This document shows, piece after piece, positions 24,717 to 33,897 of a stretch of DNA of 64,000 nt. Both the position numbers and the translations under genes were made by a program. The DNA is taken from NCBI GenBank assembly GCA_024401335.1, contig JAKSLH010000003.1, positions 168,121 through 232,120 on the forward strand, read 5' to 3'. The stretch's first letter is position 1. Every line of letters begins with the position of its first letter. The notes below the pieces were generated by a model. That model saw only the letters and a list, made by a program, of their open reading frames with translations, was not told the DNA's origin and did no database searches. This DNA comes from Bacteroidales bacterium. Its GTDB lineage: Bacteria; Bacteroidota; Bacteroidia; Bacteroidales; Marinilabiliaceae.

Positions 24717-24800
24717 TTCATAATTATAGCAACGGCTATGATAGAATTGTTTTTTGATCAACAAAAAACTGCCGGGCCGCGATGGTATCGGCAGTTTTTA
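24717..24800 (+). ncRNA. Candidate small RNA of about 85 nt
   Basis: The promoter just upstream and the terminator at 24764-24799 bracket a short transcript with no usable reading frame (an ATG at 24712 would give only MFS). It can form ATAGC/GCTAT, then TTTTTT with AAAAAA around GATCAAC, then the terminator stem. The ends are estimates. Confidence 0.4.
24764..24799 (+). terminator. Terminator of the candidate small RNA
   Basis: AAAAACTGCCG (24764-24774) pairs perfectly with CGGCAGTTTTT (24789-24799). The same hairpin, diverged, occurs inverted at 24898-24923. Confidence 0.75.
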
Positions 24801-24923
24801 TTTTCTCCCCACCATCTCACACTCCCCCAGCCTCATTCCGTACAGACGCAAAATCTTGCGTTTCCCCAAACACCCCAGCCAGCATATCAATCAAAAAATG
24901 CCGGAACCATCTCGGCCCGGCAT
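24769..24923. repeat. Inverted pair of related GC-rich hairpins
   Basis: The reverse complement of 24769-24794 matches 24898-24923 at 21 of 26 positions by my alignment, and each copy is itself a hairpin (TGCCG...CGGCA type). They flank a palindromic repeat. They may be copies of a dispersed terminator-like element, or the ends of a small non-coding element. Confidence 0.5.
24840..24865. repeat. 26-bp palindromic intergenic repeat, copy 1
   Basis: It contains the palindrome ACGCAAAATCTTGCGT. A second copy, identical at 24 of 26 positions, is at 27131-27156. Both copies are intergenic, as expected of a dispersed extragenic repeat. Confidence 0.65.
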
Positions 24924-25028
24924 CTTATTAAAATAGAATAGGATTGGAATCTAACACAATTCCACATGTAAAAACAACCAAAAATAAGAAAACGCAGAAC
25001 AAAACACAACTTTTTAGCCATAAAAATG

Positions 25029-25066
25029 ACAAGGGCCACAACTTATCGTTGCAGCCCTTGCTTTTT
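25029..25066. terminator. Terminator downstream of the esterase gene
   Basis: CAAGGGC pairs with GCCCTTG; T-rich tracts follow on both strands. Confidence 0.6.
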
Positions 25067-25084
25067 ATCATAAATGCCTACCCG

Positions 25085-26266
25085 CTATTCTTTCCACAAT
25101 TCACGGAGGAAACGGAAATAGAGTAGATGACGCCATGTTGACCAGTCATGACCTGCATAGCCTCCTACATAATAGTCATATTTGATATTATGCGCCTTGA
25201 GCGCCTCCAAGAACCCACTTACACGCACATTGAAGAAACCCGATGCTTCCTTTGCCCCTTGACCGACAAAGAGATAGTGACACTTGCTGTTTACTTCCGG
25301 ATCGTTGAGGAACTTGCCTATCGTCTTCTCACACTCTGTATCTCCTGCCGACAAAACACCGAAATTTGCAAACAGGTCAAGCGAATTGAGACCAACAAAC
25401 ATCGTATGACGGCCACCCATTGAAAGTCCCGAAATAGCTCGTCCCTCTGGCTTTGCTATCGTCTTATATGTCTTATCTACAAATGGAATGATACACTCAC
25501 GCATCTCACGGTTGAAGATATCAAACGACAGTTCTGCATGTTTAGGATGGTTGCGATGTACTACCTGATTGTTTACTATGGCTATTATCATCGGCTTGGC
25601 CTGCCCCTCTGCCAACAAGTTGTCCATTATGAAATTCACACGTCCATCATACATCCAGTTTGATGGCAGCTCGCCAGAACCGCCCATAAGATAAAGCACT
25701 GGATAGGCCTCTTCTGGATTATATTTTGGTGGCAGATAGACATACATATCACGCATACCCTCGGTGACTGTACTATAATAGAACTGACGTGTCACTGTGC
25801 CATGCTCTACATCTGGCTTGGCATCATACCACTGCGGACCATCACCGTGCACTATGAGCTCACTATATGGTGGCATCGCCGTAAAAGCTGCATATTCGTT
25901 GTTCGGATCGGCTACCGACACACCATCAACAATGATATGATACTGATACATATCTACTGGAAGCGGACCGATCTTAAGGGTCCATATCCCATTATCGCCT
26001 TTGGTGAATGGCACTGGTTCGTTGATGTCCAACACTGTGAGCATCGCACCCGATAGCATTACCGACTCTGCCTTGGGAGCACGAATGCGGAAAATAACTG
26101 TGTGATCGTCTAAGACTTCTGGTGAATTGAGATTGGCACTAAATGGTATCAGACCTTCAGTGTCTTTCTGCGGACAATGTGTTAGGTTTACATTCGACTG
26201 CTGGGCATACCCTAACTGCGACATGGCGGCTATACCAATGGCGGCCATTAATAGCTTTCTTTTCAT
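25085..26266 (-). CDS. Secreted esterase with N-terminal CBM48-like domain
   Basis: This 393-aa protein has a signal peptide (MKRKLLMAAIGIAAMSQLGYAQ), an Ig-like domain related to CBM48/isoamylase-N at about residues 40-145 (FRIRAPKAESVMLSG, GIWTLKIGPLP), and an esterase-D-like alpha/beta hydrolase with the nucleophile in GLSMGG at about 280 and the catalytic histidine in GHDWSTW near the end. This is the architecture of CE1-type feruloyl or acetyl xylan esterases of Bacteroidales, which remove acyl groups from plant polysaccharides. It is not in a polysaccharide utilisation locus here: no SusC/D pair is near. The substrate is inferred from the family. Confidence 0.85.
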   Translation of the reverse strand: MKRKLLMAAIGIAAMSQLGYAQQSNVNLTHCPQKDTEGLIPFSANLNSPEVLDDHTVIFRIRAPKAESVMLSGAMLTVLDINEPVPFTKGDNGIWTLKIGPLPVDMYQYHIIVDGVSVADPNNEYAAFTAMPPYSELIVHGDGPQWYDAKPDVEHGTVTRQFYYSTVTEGMRDMYVYLPPKYNPEEAYPVLYLMGGSGELPSNWMYDGRVNFIMDNLLAEGQAKPMIIAIVNNQVVHRNHPKHAELSFDIFNREMRECIIPFVDKTYKTIAKPEGRAISGLSMGGRHTMFVGLNSLDLFANFGVLSAGDTECEKTIGKFLNDPEVNSKCHYLFVGQGAKEASGFFNVRVSGFLEALKAHNIKYDYYVGGYAGHDWSTWRHLLYFRFLRELWKE

Positions 26267-26533
26267 ACACTTTATATTATTGGTTATCTATTTTTCCATT
26301 GCAATATATGAAATTATTATATCTAGCCGATTATCTCTTTCCCTTTTTTATCACATGCATTTACGCCACACTCTGCACAAAATCCACTTCTCACTATCAA
26401 TCAACAACTTATAACCACAATTATATTCCTATCTATCTTCTGGCACCACTTAACAAAAACTTTGGCACAGCTTTTGTAATACTCCTATCAGCAACAACAA
26501 ACCGAATCAAAAAACAAAAAAAACTAACTGGAT

Positions 26534-27046
26534 ATGAGTACATTAAAGAACCTATTCGCAGCTGTAGTCCTCATGGTATGCAGCGTTGCAGCAAACGCAC
26601 AGATTGCACAGTTTCAAGCTTTGTACATCTACAACTTTGCAAAAAACATCGGATGGCCTTCTGAAGATGCACAGAAGGAACTCGTGATCACTGTAATCGG
26701 TGATAATGACCTCGCAGCTGAACTGAATAAGCTCGCCGCGACAAAGGCCATAGGATCACGTAAGGTTACTATAAAGGAATCAGCAACCGCACAAGGTCTA
26801 CAGAAGAGCGACATCGTCTATCTTGGCGAATCGAAAAGCTCAATGATCAGCAACCTCGTAAGCGCTCAGGAGGGTAATAAAAACCTCATCGTATGCGGCA
26901 AGAAGGGCTTGTGTGGTCAGGGTGCAGGCATCTCATTCATGAACGAGGGCGGAAAACTCAAATTTGAGATATCTAACAAAAATATATCTAAGCGCGGACT
27001 CGTTGTCTCTCAGAAACTTGTCCAACTTGGTGTCGAGGTTGACTAG
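26534..27046 (+). CDS. YfiR-like (DUF4154) periplasmic protein
   Basis: This 170-aa protein has a signal peptide ending in ANAQ (about residue 22) and a YfiR-type domain: FQALYIYNFAKNIGWP, VTVIGD, then ISFMNEGGKLKFEIS and SQKLVQLGV at the end. Pseudomonas YfiR restrains the cyclase YfiN from the periplasm; in Bacteroidota the partner is usually a sensor kinase or receptor next door, which is missing here. Two cysteines in the CGKKGLCGQ segment could form a disulfide. It is monocistronic with a terminator at 27087-27123. Confidence 0.85.
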   Translation: MSTLKNLFAAVVLMVCSVAANAQIAQFQALYIYNFAKNIGWPSEDAQKELVITVIGDNDLAAELNKLAATKAIGSRKVTIKESATAQGLQKSDIVYLGESKSSMISNLVSAQEGNKNLIVCGKKGLCGQGAGISFMNEGGKLKFEISNKNISKRGLVVSQKLVQLGVEVD

Positions 27047-27086
27047 CTCCTTTGTTACATTATAGCTTAGTTTTTACTGGAAGTAA

Positions 27087-27123
27087 AGAGGCTTGCGCAG
27101 CGATTGCACAAGCCTCTATTTTT
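27087..27123 (+). terminator. Terminator of the YfiR-like gene
   Basis: AGAGGCTTG (27087-27095) pairs with CAAGCCTCT (27109-27117), followed by ATTTTTT. Confidence 0.8.
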
Positions 27124-27130
27124 TATCTAT

Positions 27131-27156
27131 GTATAGACGCAAAATCTTGCGTCTCC
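27131..27156. repeat. 26-bp palindromic intergenic repeat, copy 2
   Basis: It carries GACGCAAAATCTTGCGTC and matches copy 1 at 24840-24865 in 24 of 26 bases. It lies between the YfiR-like gene and a convergent methyltransferase gene. Confidence 0.65.
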
Positions 27157-27177
27157 ACTGCCATAGCCTTTTTGAAC

Positions 27178-28398
27178 CTACATCACCTTTCTGCAATGCA
27201 CAAGCACTTTCTTGTCGCCTGTCAGCGTTGTGGCAAAAACATAATCCTCACCACCCTCTTTCAACTTCAGCTTCTTGCGTATATCATCAACTTTCTGAGG
27301 GAAGTTCCTCACTGTAATATTGGCCTTCTGCAATCCTTGCATCGTTGACGGCAATGCGTTCTTTCCCATCGAACCGACTGACATGACCTCAAACAACCGA
27401 CCTGGGAACGACTCTACTAACTCATCTGATGTATAAAGATGACTGCTTGCATGTAGCTTCTTTACCCCATAACGGCCTCCAACGACCTTAAACGCACCTG
27501 CCTTCATTACCGACGCATTGGGTTCATACAGATAACGACCCACTGAACTTGCCATCACACACTCCGCTTCACGCTCTTCACTTCGACTGAAGGCAAACGA
27601 CTGATCGCCGTTCAATGTATATATCTTGGGGTCAGCAGATACATCATGCCGCATTACTAGCAGCAGCTCTTTACACTCGTTATCTACCGAAACAACATGC
27701 ACCTCATCTACTTGTTTCAGACTTGCCAACGCTTCACTGACATCAAGCATGGGCGACAGTTTTGCGACAACAATATCGGCCTTGCTTAGGAGCATCTGCT
27801 CAAGCTCTATGAGGTTTGGCGTACAATCTTCTATGTGCACTGTCTTGCCTCCATGCTCATCACGACGGGCGGGGTCCAGAAAGATGCATGTGAGATGTCC
27901 ATCCATTGATTCGACAAACTCTACCCCATCACCACAAACACATCTGATGTCTTTCATCCCTAGCGCTGCCATGTTATGCTCCACTATTGTTGCCAGCTCT
28001 TCATTTCGCTCTATATACGTCTTCTCATCAAAACATGGCGCTACAAATGAGAAATCAACACCAAAACCGCCTGTCAAATCGGCCATCGACGTGGGCGACG
28101 ATACACCTAGCTCATCTACCAACCTTTTTATAACTGATGCCTTATATTGCGCTGTAGGCTCCGACGAACACTGCTCAACTGAGAGACGCACTGGATATAC
28201 AATGCCCTGCACCCCACTCCACGAGGGCACTTTCCTTCCTATGGCCTGGCGACCTGCTATCTGGTTGAGTACATACTGTGGACGTATATCGGCCGACGAC
28301 TTGAGACTCAAAGCCAACTGGCGCACATCGGCCATGGCATTGCGTTCTATGATATCAGCTTCGGCTGCTGTTGGTAGTATATCGGCTTTTGAGATCAT
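27178..28398 (-). CDS. Class I SAM-dependent methyltransferase with THUMP-like domain
   Basis: This 406-aa cytoplasmic protein has a Rossmann methyltransferase core: DLTGGFGVDFSF at about residue 105 as SAM motif I, and IFLDPARRD at about 171, a catalytic-loop element like those of RNA guanine methyltransferases. The C-terminal part contains a THUMP-like RNA-binding domain. It probably methylates rRNA or tRNA; the exact nucleotide is unknown. Its length is usual for the family. It is transcribed alone. Confidence 0.8.
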   Translation of the reverse strand: MISKADILPTAAEADIIERNAMADVRQLALSLKSSADIRPQYVLNQIAGRQAIGRKVPSWSGVQGIVYPVRLSVEQCSSEPTAQYKASVIKRLVDELGVSSPTSMADLTGGFGVDFSFVAPCFDEKTYIERNEELATIVEHNMAALGMKDIRCVCGDGVEFVESMDGHLTCIFLDPARRDEHGGKTVHIEDCTPNLIELEQMLLSKADIVVAKLSPMLDVSEALASLKQVDEVHVVSVDNECKELLLVMRHDVSADPKIYTLNGDQSFAFSRSEEREAECVMASSVGRYLYEPNASVMKAGAFKVVGGRYGVKKLHASSHLYTSDELVESFPGRLFEVMSVGSMGKNALPSTMQGLQKANITVRNFPQKVDDIRKKLKLKEGGEDYVFATTLTGDKKVLVHCRKVM

Positions 28399-28497
28399 AT
28401 TCCTATGCCGTCAAGTCTGTTTCGGCTCTTGACGCATGCAAAATTATTCAAAATAACATGGTGTTGTATAGACAGAATTCTCTTTTTTGACCGGAAA

Positions 28498-30660
28498 TCA
28501 ATCTATAGGATGCTTAAATATAAAGCGGGCGCCGTTGACATACGACGTGTCAAGACTCACTTCACCGTTAAGATGCTGCGCGATGAGTCTGCAAATGGAC
28601 AGGCCGAGACCTGTTGCCTGAAGCGACGAGTCAAGTTTTTCAAAACGACCAAATATCTGCTCTGCCTTGTCTGCCGGGATTCCTTCGCCTGTATCCTGCA
28701 CCTCAAAGCGTATGTTTCTCTCGGCCTCATCTAAGATACATCTCAGACATATCTCGCCCTCCTTCGTATGCTTGATGGCATTGGTAAGGAAATTGGTCAA
28801 CACCTGCTGCACTCGCAAGCCGTCTGTCGATATCACATAGTCATTGGGAACATTGGTCTCGAATGTCATTTCAACGTTATATGACTTGCGATGAATGACT
28901 GACTTCAAAGCCATTCGGCACAGATCGTTGACGACAACCTCATGCTTGTTCATCTTATACCTGCCGCTCTCTAGCTCACTCACATTGAGTATGTCGTTGA
29001 CTAGCGTCGTAAGCATATCGGTATTGTTGACTATAAAGTCGGCAAACTGTCGTCGCTGGTCATCATCCATGCCCTCACTGATATCCTGGTCTATGATAAG
29101 CTGAGAGAATCCACATATGGCGTTAAGCGGTGTTCGTATGTCATGGCTCATGTTCTGCAGGAACAGTGTCTTCATCTGTTCCGACCTCTCTGCCCTCTCT
29201 CGAAGTTCATCGGCCTTACGTCGTGCCTTCTCTAGTTCATGGTTGCTGTATCTCAACTTTTCTATCGCTCGTAATCTGTGAACAACAAATAGCAATGTGG
29301 TTATGATAAACAATATAAGCGACAATATCAAGATAATAGACATCTTGACATTATGCTCATGATCCATCTTCTCATCCTCCATGGCGGCCTTCTGTCGTTC
29401 CAGTTCTGTGACATGCTGCTTGATGGAGAGCGACTTGTTGGCTAACTCAAGATCATAGTTGACTAGCAAGGTATTCTGCGACTCCACCTCTGCATTGGTC
29501 CTTCCTAACTCAAGCATGGTGTTCTCTAGCTCAAGATTCTCCTTGTTACGTTCGAGATTTATATTCTCCAGTGCAAGCCTATCACGCATTATCTGCAAGT
29601 CCTTAGCCTGCATCTCTAGTTCTGACTTGTTGATTGCCGCATTGAGAGCTACAATATCAGCTCCATTGGTTGAACCATATTTAGCCATTGTACTCTTGTT
29701 CAGACTATCACAATACAAAAACGCCTTGCCATAGTCTCCACTGAACTCATAGAATGTCATCAGAAGGTCATACCTTGCCATGGGGTTCCTCCATAACTTG
29801 GTTCTCTCTATTGCATCATTGACTCGTCCATCAACATACATGTTTAACATATTCCAGAAACCTTTTTCATGATGCGACCATCTTGCGGCTGCGACTCTCA
29901 TCTGATAAGCTCTCATCTCTTTGTAGCATTGCTTATACTGATCAAAGCGATGCATATAGAAATAGAGCATACACTTGTACTGATAGGCATCAAAACACGA
30001 AATGAGATTTCTGTCTTTGTAGACCAGGCACGAATCAAGATATAATAACGCCTCTTCATGACGTCCTAAGAAATATAGGGCTTGACCACACTTCTGATAT
30101 GCCTCTGCTGGCAACTGTTCCGGAAATTCCTTTATGACACTCAACGAACGGAGATATTCATTATATGCAGTCAGGTAATTTCCTCGCAGATTGTTCAAAT
30201 CACCCAGAAGTCGATGACATGAATATATGCCGAAACGATATCCGTCATTATACGAATCTTCACGTAGTTTCGATATGCAATCGACTGCTCCCAGCACATT
30301 CTCCCTAGATATCAGATACGTAGCCAACTCAGTACTCGCATAATAGTAATATTGCAATGAGCCGACTCGTCTTGCCGCTTTCTTGAGAGAATCACATGCA
30401 TTTCGCACAAACGTCTCATCAGAATATTTCGCACGACGTAACATAAGCATCCAACCTGCACATTCTGCCTTGGGCTCACCTTTCGCCTTGGCACATCTAA
30501 TAAGCGAATCTGCATATTCGGCTACTAGCGTATCGCTACCCAACTTATCAGCCGCATCGTATATCTTGAACATCTCATCTGATATACCAAATCTGTTGTT
30601 CTGAGCCAACGAGCATAAAGAAATGCCAAGCACCAAGAGCATCATAACATAACGTTTCAT
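28498..30660 (-). CDS. TPR-containing sensor histidine kinase (second of a tandem pair)
   Basis: This 720-aa protein has a signal sequence (MKRYVMMLLVLGISLCSLAQ), periplasmic TPR-like helices to about residue 330, a coiled coil (repeated ELEN/LEL segments, 355-425), one membrane helix at about 440-460, a HisKA domain with the phosphorylated histidine in NMSHDIRTPLN at about 507, and a HATPase domain (NFLTNAIKHTKEG, DTGEGIP, GLGLSICRL). There is no receiver domain and no response regulator nearby. Its ATG overlaps the stop of the upstream paralogue by 4 bp, so the two are translated together and may form heterodimers (inference). Confidence 0.85.
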   Translation of the reverse strand: MKRYVMMLLVLGISLCSLAQNNRFGISDEMFKIYDAADKLGSDTLVAEYADSLIRCAKAKGEPKAECAGWMLMLRRAKYSDETFVRNACDSLKKAARRVGSLQYYYYASTELATYLISRENVLGAVDCISKLREDSYNDGYRFGIYSCHRLLGDLNNLRGNYLTAYNEYLRSLSVIKEFPEQLPAEAYQKCGQALYFLGRHEEALLYLDSCLVYKDRNLISCFDAYQYKCMLYFYMHRFDQYKQCYKEMRAYQMRVAAARWSHHEKGFWNMLNMYVDGRVNDAIERTKLWRNPMARYDLLMTFYEFSGDYGKAFLYCDSLNKSTMAKYGSTNGADIVALNAAINKSELEMQAKDLQIMRDRLALENINLERNKENLELENTMLELGRTNAEVESQNTLLVNYDLELANKSLSIKQHVTELERQKAAMEDEKMDHEHNVKMSIILILSLILFIITTLLFVVHRLRAIEKLRYSNHELEKARRKADELRERAERSEQMKTLFLQNMSHDIRTPLNAICGFSQLIIDQDISEGMDDDQRRQFADFIVNNTDMLTTLVNDILNVSELESGRYKMNKHEVVVNDLCRMALKSVIHRKSYNVEMTFETNVPNDYVISTDGLRVQQVLTNFLTNAIKHTKEGEICLRCILDEAERNIRFEVQDTGEGIPADKAEQIFGRFEKLDSSLQATGLGLSICRLIAQHLNGEVSLDTSYVNGARFIFKHPID

Positions 30661-32885
30661 ACTCCTGCCTCCTTTCTCTCTTCTTCGTTTGGCACTACAG
30701 CAACCAACGGGTGAACAAAAACAAATCGAGCACCTTCTTTATACTCCTTATCTAAACTCACACTTCCACCTAGCTTCTCTGCTATCAGACGACAGATAGA
30801 CAAGCCTAATCCTGTTCCTGGCTTGAACTCATCTAGCTTGATGAAACTGTCAAATATCTCCTCTGCTTTCTCCGGAGGCACTCCTTCGCCGGTATCACTC
30901 ACAGAAAATACTATGCTGTCCGGATGCTCATCTGTCACAATACAATAGAGACATATCTCTCCTCTCTTGGTATGCTTGATGGCATTGCTAAGGAAGTTGT
31001 CGAGCACCTGATGTACTCTGTTGAAATCTGTAGTTATCTTGAAGTCACTCGCTACATTGGTAGCAAAATTGAGCTCTACACCATCTGTCTTTTTATCTAT
31101 AACACCGGCTAAAGCTGTCTTACATATATCAACTGCCGACACTTCTGAGAGCGACATCTTATATTTGCCACTCTTGATGTCACTGATATACAATATGTCA
31201 TTCACTATGGAAATCAGAGCATCTGTATTGTTGGATATAACATCACCTATGTTGCCTTTCTCTTCCGACGAGAGACTACTCCTTATATCACTATCTGCAA
31301 GGATCTGCGAAAAGCCACAGATGGCATTGAGCGGTGTGCGTATCTCATGACTCATGCTCTGTATGAAGTTGGTCTTCTGAGCCTCACTCTCCTCAGCGAC
31401 TCTCTGCATCTCCTGCGCCTGTTTCTGTGCCTCAAGAAGACTTGCATTCAGCTTTGCCAGACGACGGAAGTCTCGCTCACGCAACAGATAATAGACGATT
31501 AAGATGACGACAAAAAAGCCAAATATTGTGGCAACTAATATCCATACGGTTTCTGTGCGTCGTATCTTGCGCTGATCATGCATTATCTGCTCGTTCTGCC
31601 TCTCTAGCTCTATCTTCTGCTGATTTATCTGAAGGTCCTGGTTGCTAAGCTCCAAATCACGGTTCTCTACAAGGGTCTTCTGCAAATCAAGTACGGCCTT
31701 CTGATGCTCTATATCAAGACGGGCATTCTCTAGTTTCAACTGGTTCTGTTGCTGCTCTAGCTCATAATTGCTCAACTCATAGTGATTTCGCTCCAACTCT
31801 AGGTCCTTAGCTTTCTTATAAAGAAGGTCACTCTCTATGGTTGAGCTTAACTTTTTAATATCCCTGCTGAATATCTTGTCCAACAGATCAAGCAGATTCT
31901 TTCTTGCTTCATATATATTTCTGAACGCTTTCTCCTCTTCACCGATATGATGATATATATTGGCCAGCATGGAATATCTCTGTATGCCCGTCGTATAGGT
32001 GTTGGCATATACTATAGCATCTTCTGCCATGTTATTTGCCAACATATTCATTGTCACAACCCTTCGTTCTATATCTTGTATATCATGACTTATCTTGCTT
32101 GTCTCTTCATACTCTTGGTAACTCTTACGGAATTCTTCAATCCGTCCTAGCATAAACTCAGAAATGCATTTTATTGACGCTAAATTTATAGCATGCAATG
32201 GCGACATTCGTGTTTCACCTGAAATCTGATTAATACTTTCAAGCGCATCTTCATATCTACCAAGTTCTATCTGGCATCGGCTTATTTTACATATGGTAGC
32301 AACTGGCAACGGCACGACATGACTATCCATGGCAAACGACTGAGCAGTCTCATATTCCTGCAACGCCATCGTATAATTTCGACGGTTCGCATATATGTCG
32401 CCCAACATCAAATGACTGGAATACCTGCCCAATGCTGAATTGTCGACCCTGGCGTCGTTATTCAGTTTTATCAAGCTGTGAAAAGCTCCCATGTCATCTC
32501 CTACCGACAACATCTTCTTCACTTCAAGCAGACTTGCATAATAACGATAATTGGGCTCATTTAGCCTACTGGCAACTTCCTTCATGCGCGAAACCTCAAC
32601 CATCACTGTGTCTAAACCAAACTTCTCTTGCATCAGATACCTGATCTTGAGGGCATGCGACAAACATACTGCTTTATTGTCCCCTCTCTTATATGCCTCA
32701 CGCATCAAACTGTCGGCTATAACAAGCGCTAAGGGTTCTTCATAGTTGTCTTCTCCAATTACATATAGCTTATATAGCTCATCATCAATTCTATAGTCAT
32801 TATTCTGAGCATATACGTCATCAACCATCATAGCTACTATAGCTATAAATAGGCTACAACATATATGTCTGAAGTGAATGATCAT
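30657..32885 (-). CDS. TPR-containing sensor histidine kinase (first of a tandem pair)
   Basis: This 742-aa paralogue of the following kinase has the same plan: signal sequence (MIIHFRHICCSLFIAIVAMM), TPR-like region, coiled coil, a membrane helix at about 450-475 (ILVATIFGFFVVILIVYYLL), HisKA with SMSHEIRTPLN at about 512, and HATPase (NFLSNAIKHTKRG, DTGEGVP, GTGLGLSICRL). A longer reading from 32942 is ruled out because it begins upstream of the -7 box (32924-32917, TATTTTTG). The stimulus is unknown. It shares an operon with its paralogue. Confidence 0.85.
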   Translation of the reverse strand: MIIHFRHICCSLFIAIVAMMVDDVYAQNNDYRIDDELYKLYVIGEDNYEEPLALVIADSLMREAYKRGDNKAVCLSHALKIRYLMQEKFGLDTVMVEVSRMKEVASRLNEPNYRYYASLLEVKKMLSVGDDMGAFHSLIKLNNDARVDNSALGRYSSHLMLGDIYANRRNYTMALQEYETAQSFAMDSHVVPLPVATICKISRCQIELGRYEDALESINQISGETRMSPLHAINLASIKCISEFMLGRIEEFRKSYQEYEETSKISHDIQDIERRVVTMNMLANNMAEDAIVYANTYTTGIQRYSMLANIYHHIGEEEKAFRNIYEARKNLLDLLDKIFSRDIKKLSSTIESDLLYKKAKDLELERNHYELSNYELEQQQNQLKLENARLDIEHQKAVLDLQKTLVENRDLELSNQDLQINQQKIELERQNEQIMHDQRKIRRTETVWILVATIFGFFVVILIVYYLLRERDFRRLAKLNASLLEAQKQAQEMQRVAEESEAQKTNFIQSMSHEIRTPLNAICGFSQILADSDIRSSLSSEEKGNIGDVISNNTDALISIVNDILYISDIKSGKYKMSLSEVSAVDICKTALAGVIDKKTDGVELNFATNVASDFKITTDFNRVHQVLDNFLSNAIKHTKRGEICLYCIVTDEHPDSIVFSVSDTGEGVPPEKAEEIFDSFIKLDEFKPGTGLGLSICRLIAEKLGGSVSLDKEYKEGARFVFVHPLVAVVPNEEERKEAGV

Positions 32886-32916
32886 ATACCTTGACGACAA
32901 ATTACATTTGATGTGA

Positions 32917-32924
32917 CAAAAATA
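32917..32924 (-). promoter_or_regulatory. -7 box of the tandem kinase operon
   Basis: TATTTTTG on the minus strand; transcription would start near 32910, 25 nt before the ATG at 32885. Confidence 0.5.
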
Positions 32925-33078
32925 ATAAATAGAAATGATCAACTGAGGATTTATTTTTTATACGCCAAAATTCCGTTTTTGTTCCAATCATAAATATCTA
33001 CCACAATAAGCAACTCATAAACTATAAACACCATGTCCTTAGCCTTTCTACATACAACCTTATTTCAAATAAAAAAGC

Positions 33079-33086
33079 TATATTTG
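33079..33086 (+). promoter_or_regulatory. -7 box of the mazG operon
   Basis: TATATTTG lies 15 bp before the ATG at 33101, giving a very short leader. Confidence 0.5.
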
Positions 33087-33100
33087 CAGACAAATAGCAG

Positions 33101-33895
33101 ATGATGGACAATACGCTCAACCAATACCAACGGTTTATCGAAGTACTTCAGAGACTTCGCAAAGAATGCCCCTGGGATAGGGAACAGACATGGCAAAGCT
33201 TACGCACCAACACCATCGAAGAAGTCTATGAACTGGTAGACGCTATCCAGAAATGCGACAACAAGGAGGTTCAGAAAGAACTGGGCGACGTCTTTCTACA
33301 TGTTAACTTCTATGCTCTTATAGCTCAAGAACAAGGCTTGTTCAATATGGCTGATGTCATCGACTCTCTTTGCCAGAAGCTCATATACCGTCACCCTCAT
33401 GTCTTCGGTAACGCCGAAGCTCAGACTTCTGATGACGTGAGCCACAACTGGGAACAGCTTAAACTAAAAGAGAAAGACGGAAACAAGAGCGTCCTCAGTG
33501 GCGTACCATCTGCTCTCCCAGCTCTCATTAAGGCTTACCGTGTACAAGGTAAGGCCAAAGGTGTCGGATTCGATTGGGATAACGTTGACGGCGCTTGGGA
33601 TAAACTGCAGGAAGAAATTGCTGAGTTCAAACAAGAGGTCGACAAGAACGACAAGGATAATATGGAAGCTGAATTTGGCGACATGCTCTTCTCACTCATC
33701 AACATTGCCCGACACTATCATATCAACCCAGAAAACGCCCTGGAACGTACCAACCAGAAGTTCATCAGACGTTTCAACTACCTTGAAGAACATACCATAA
33801 AGCAAGGACGTGACCTTAAGGACATGACGCTCGAGGAGATGGATAAGTACTGGAATGAAGCTAAGATGTTGGAAAAACAAAACAAACAATCATAG
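33101..33895 (+). CDS. mazG: Nucleoside triphosphate pyrophosphohydrolase MazG
   Basis: This 264-aa enzyme has two MazG-type helical domains, as in the E. coli protein. The first, with ECPWDREQTWQSL and TIEEVYELVDAI, carries the EExxE metal site at about residues 43-47; the second repeats it (QEEIAEFKQE and ELFGDMLFS-like EFGDMLFS). It hydrolyses NTPs to NMP and PPi, cleaning the nucleotide pool. A second ATG three bases in is an alternative start. It is the first of four plus-strand genes spaced by 2-9 bp. Confidence 0.9.
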   Translation: MMDNTLNQYQRFIEVLQRLRKECPWDREQTWQSLRTNTIEEVYELVDAIQKCDNKEVQKELGDVFLHVNFYALIAQEQGLFNMADVIDSLCQKLIYRHPHVFGNAEAQTSDDVSHNWEQLKLKEKDGNKSVLSGVPSALPALIKAYRVQGKAKGVGFDWDNVDGAWDKLQEEIAEFKQEVDKNDKDNMEAEFGDMLFSLINIARHYHINPENALERTNQKFIRRFNYLEEHTIKQGRDLKDMTLEEMDKYWNEAKMLEKQNKQS

Positions 33896-33897
33896 GC

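Noticed and set aside
27626-28432. 268-codon plus frame opposite the methyltransferase gene
   Set aside because: It is a Ser/Thr-rich antisense shadow of a gene with clear SAM motifs.
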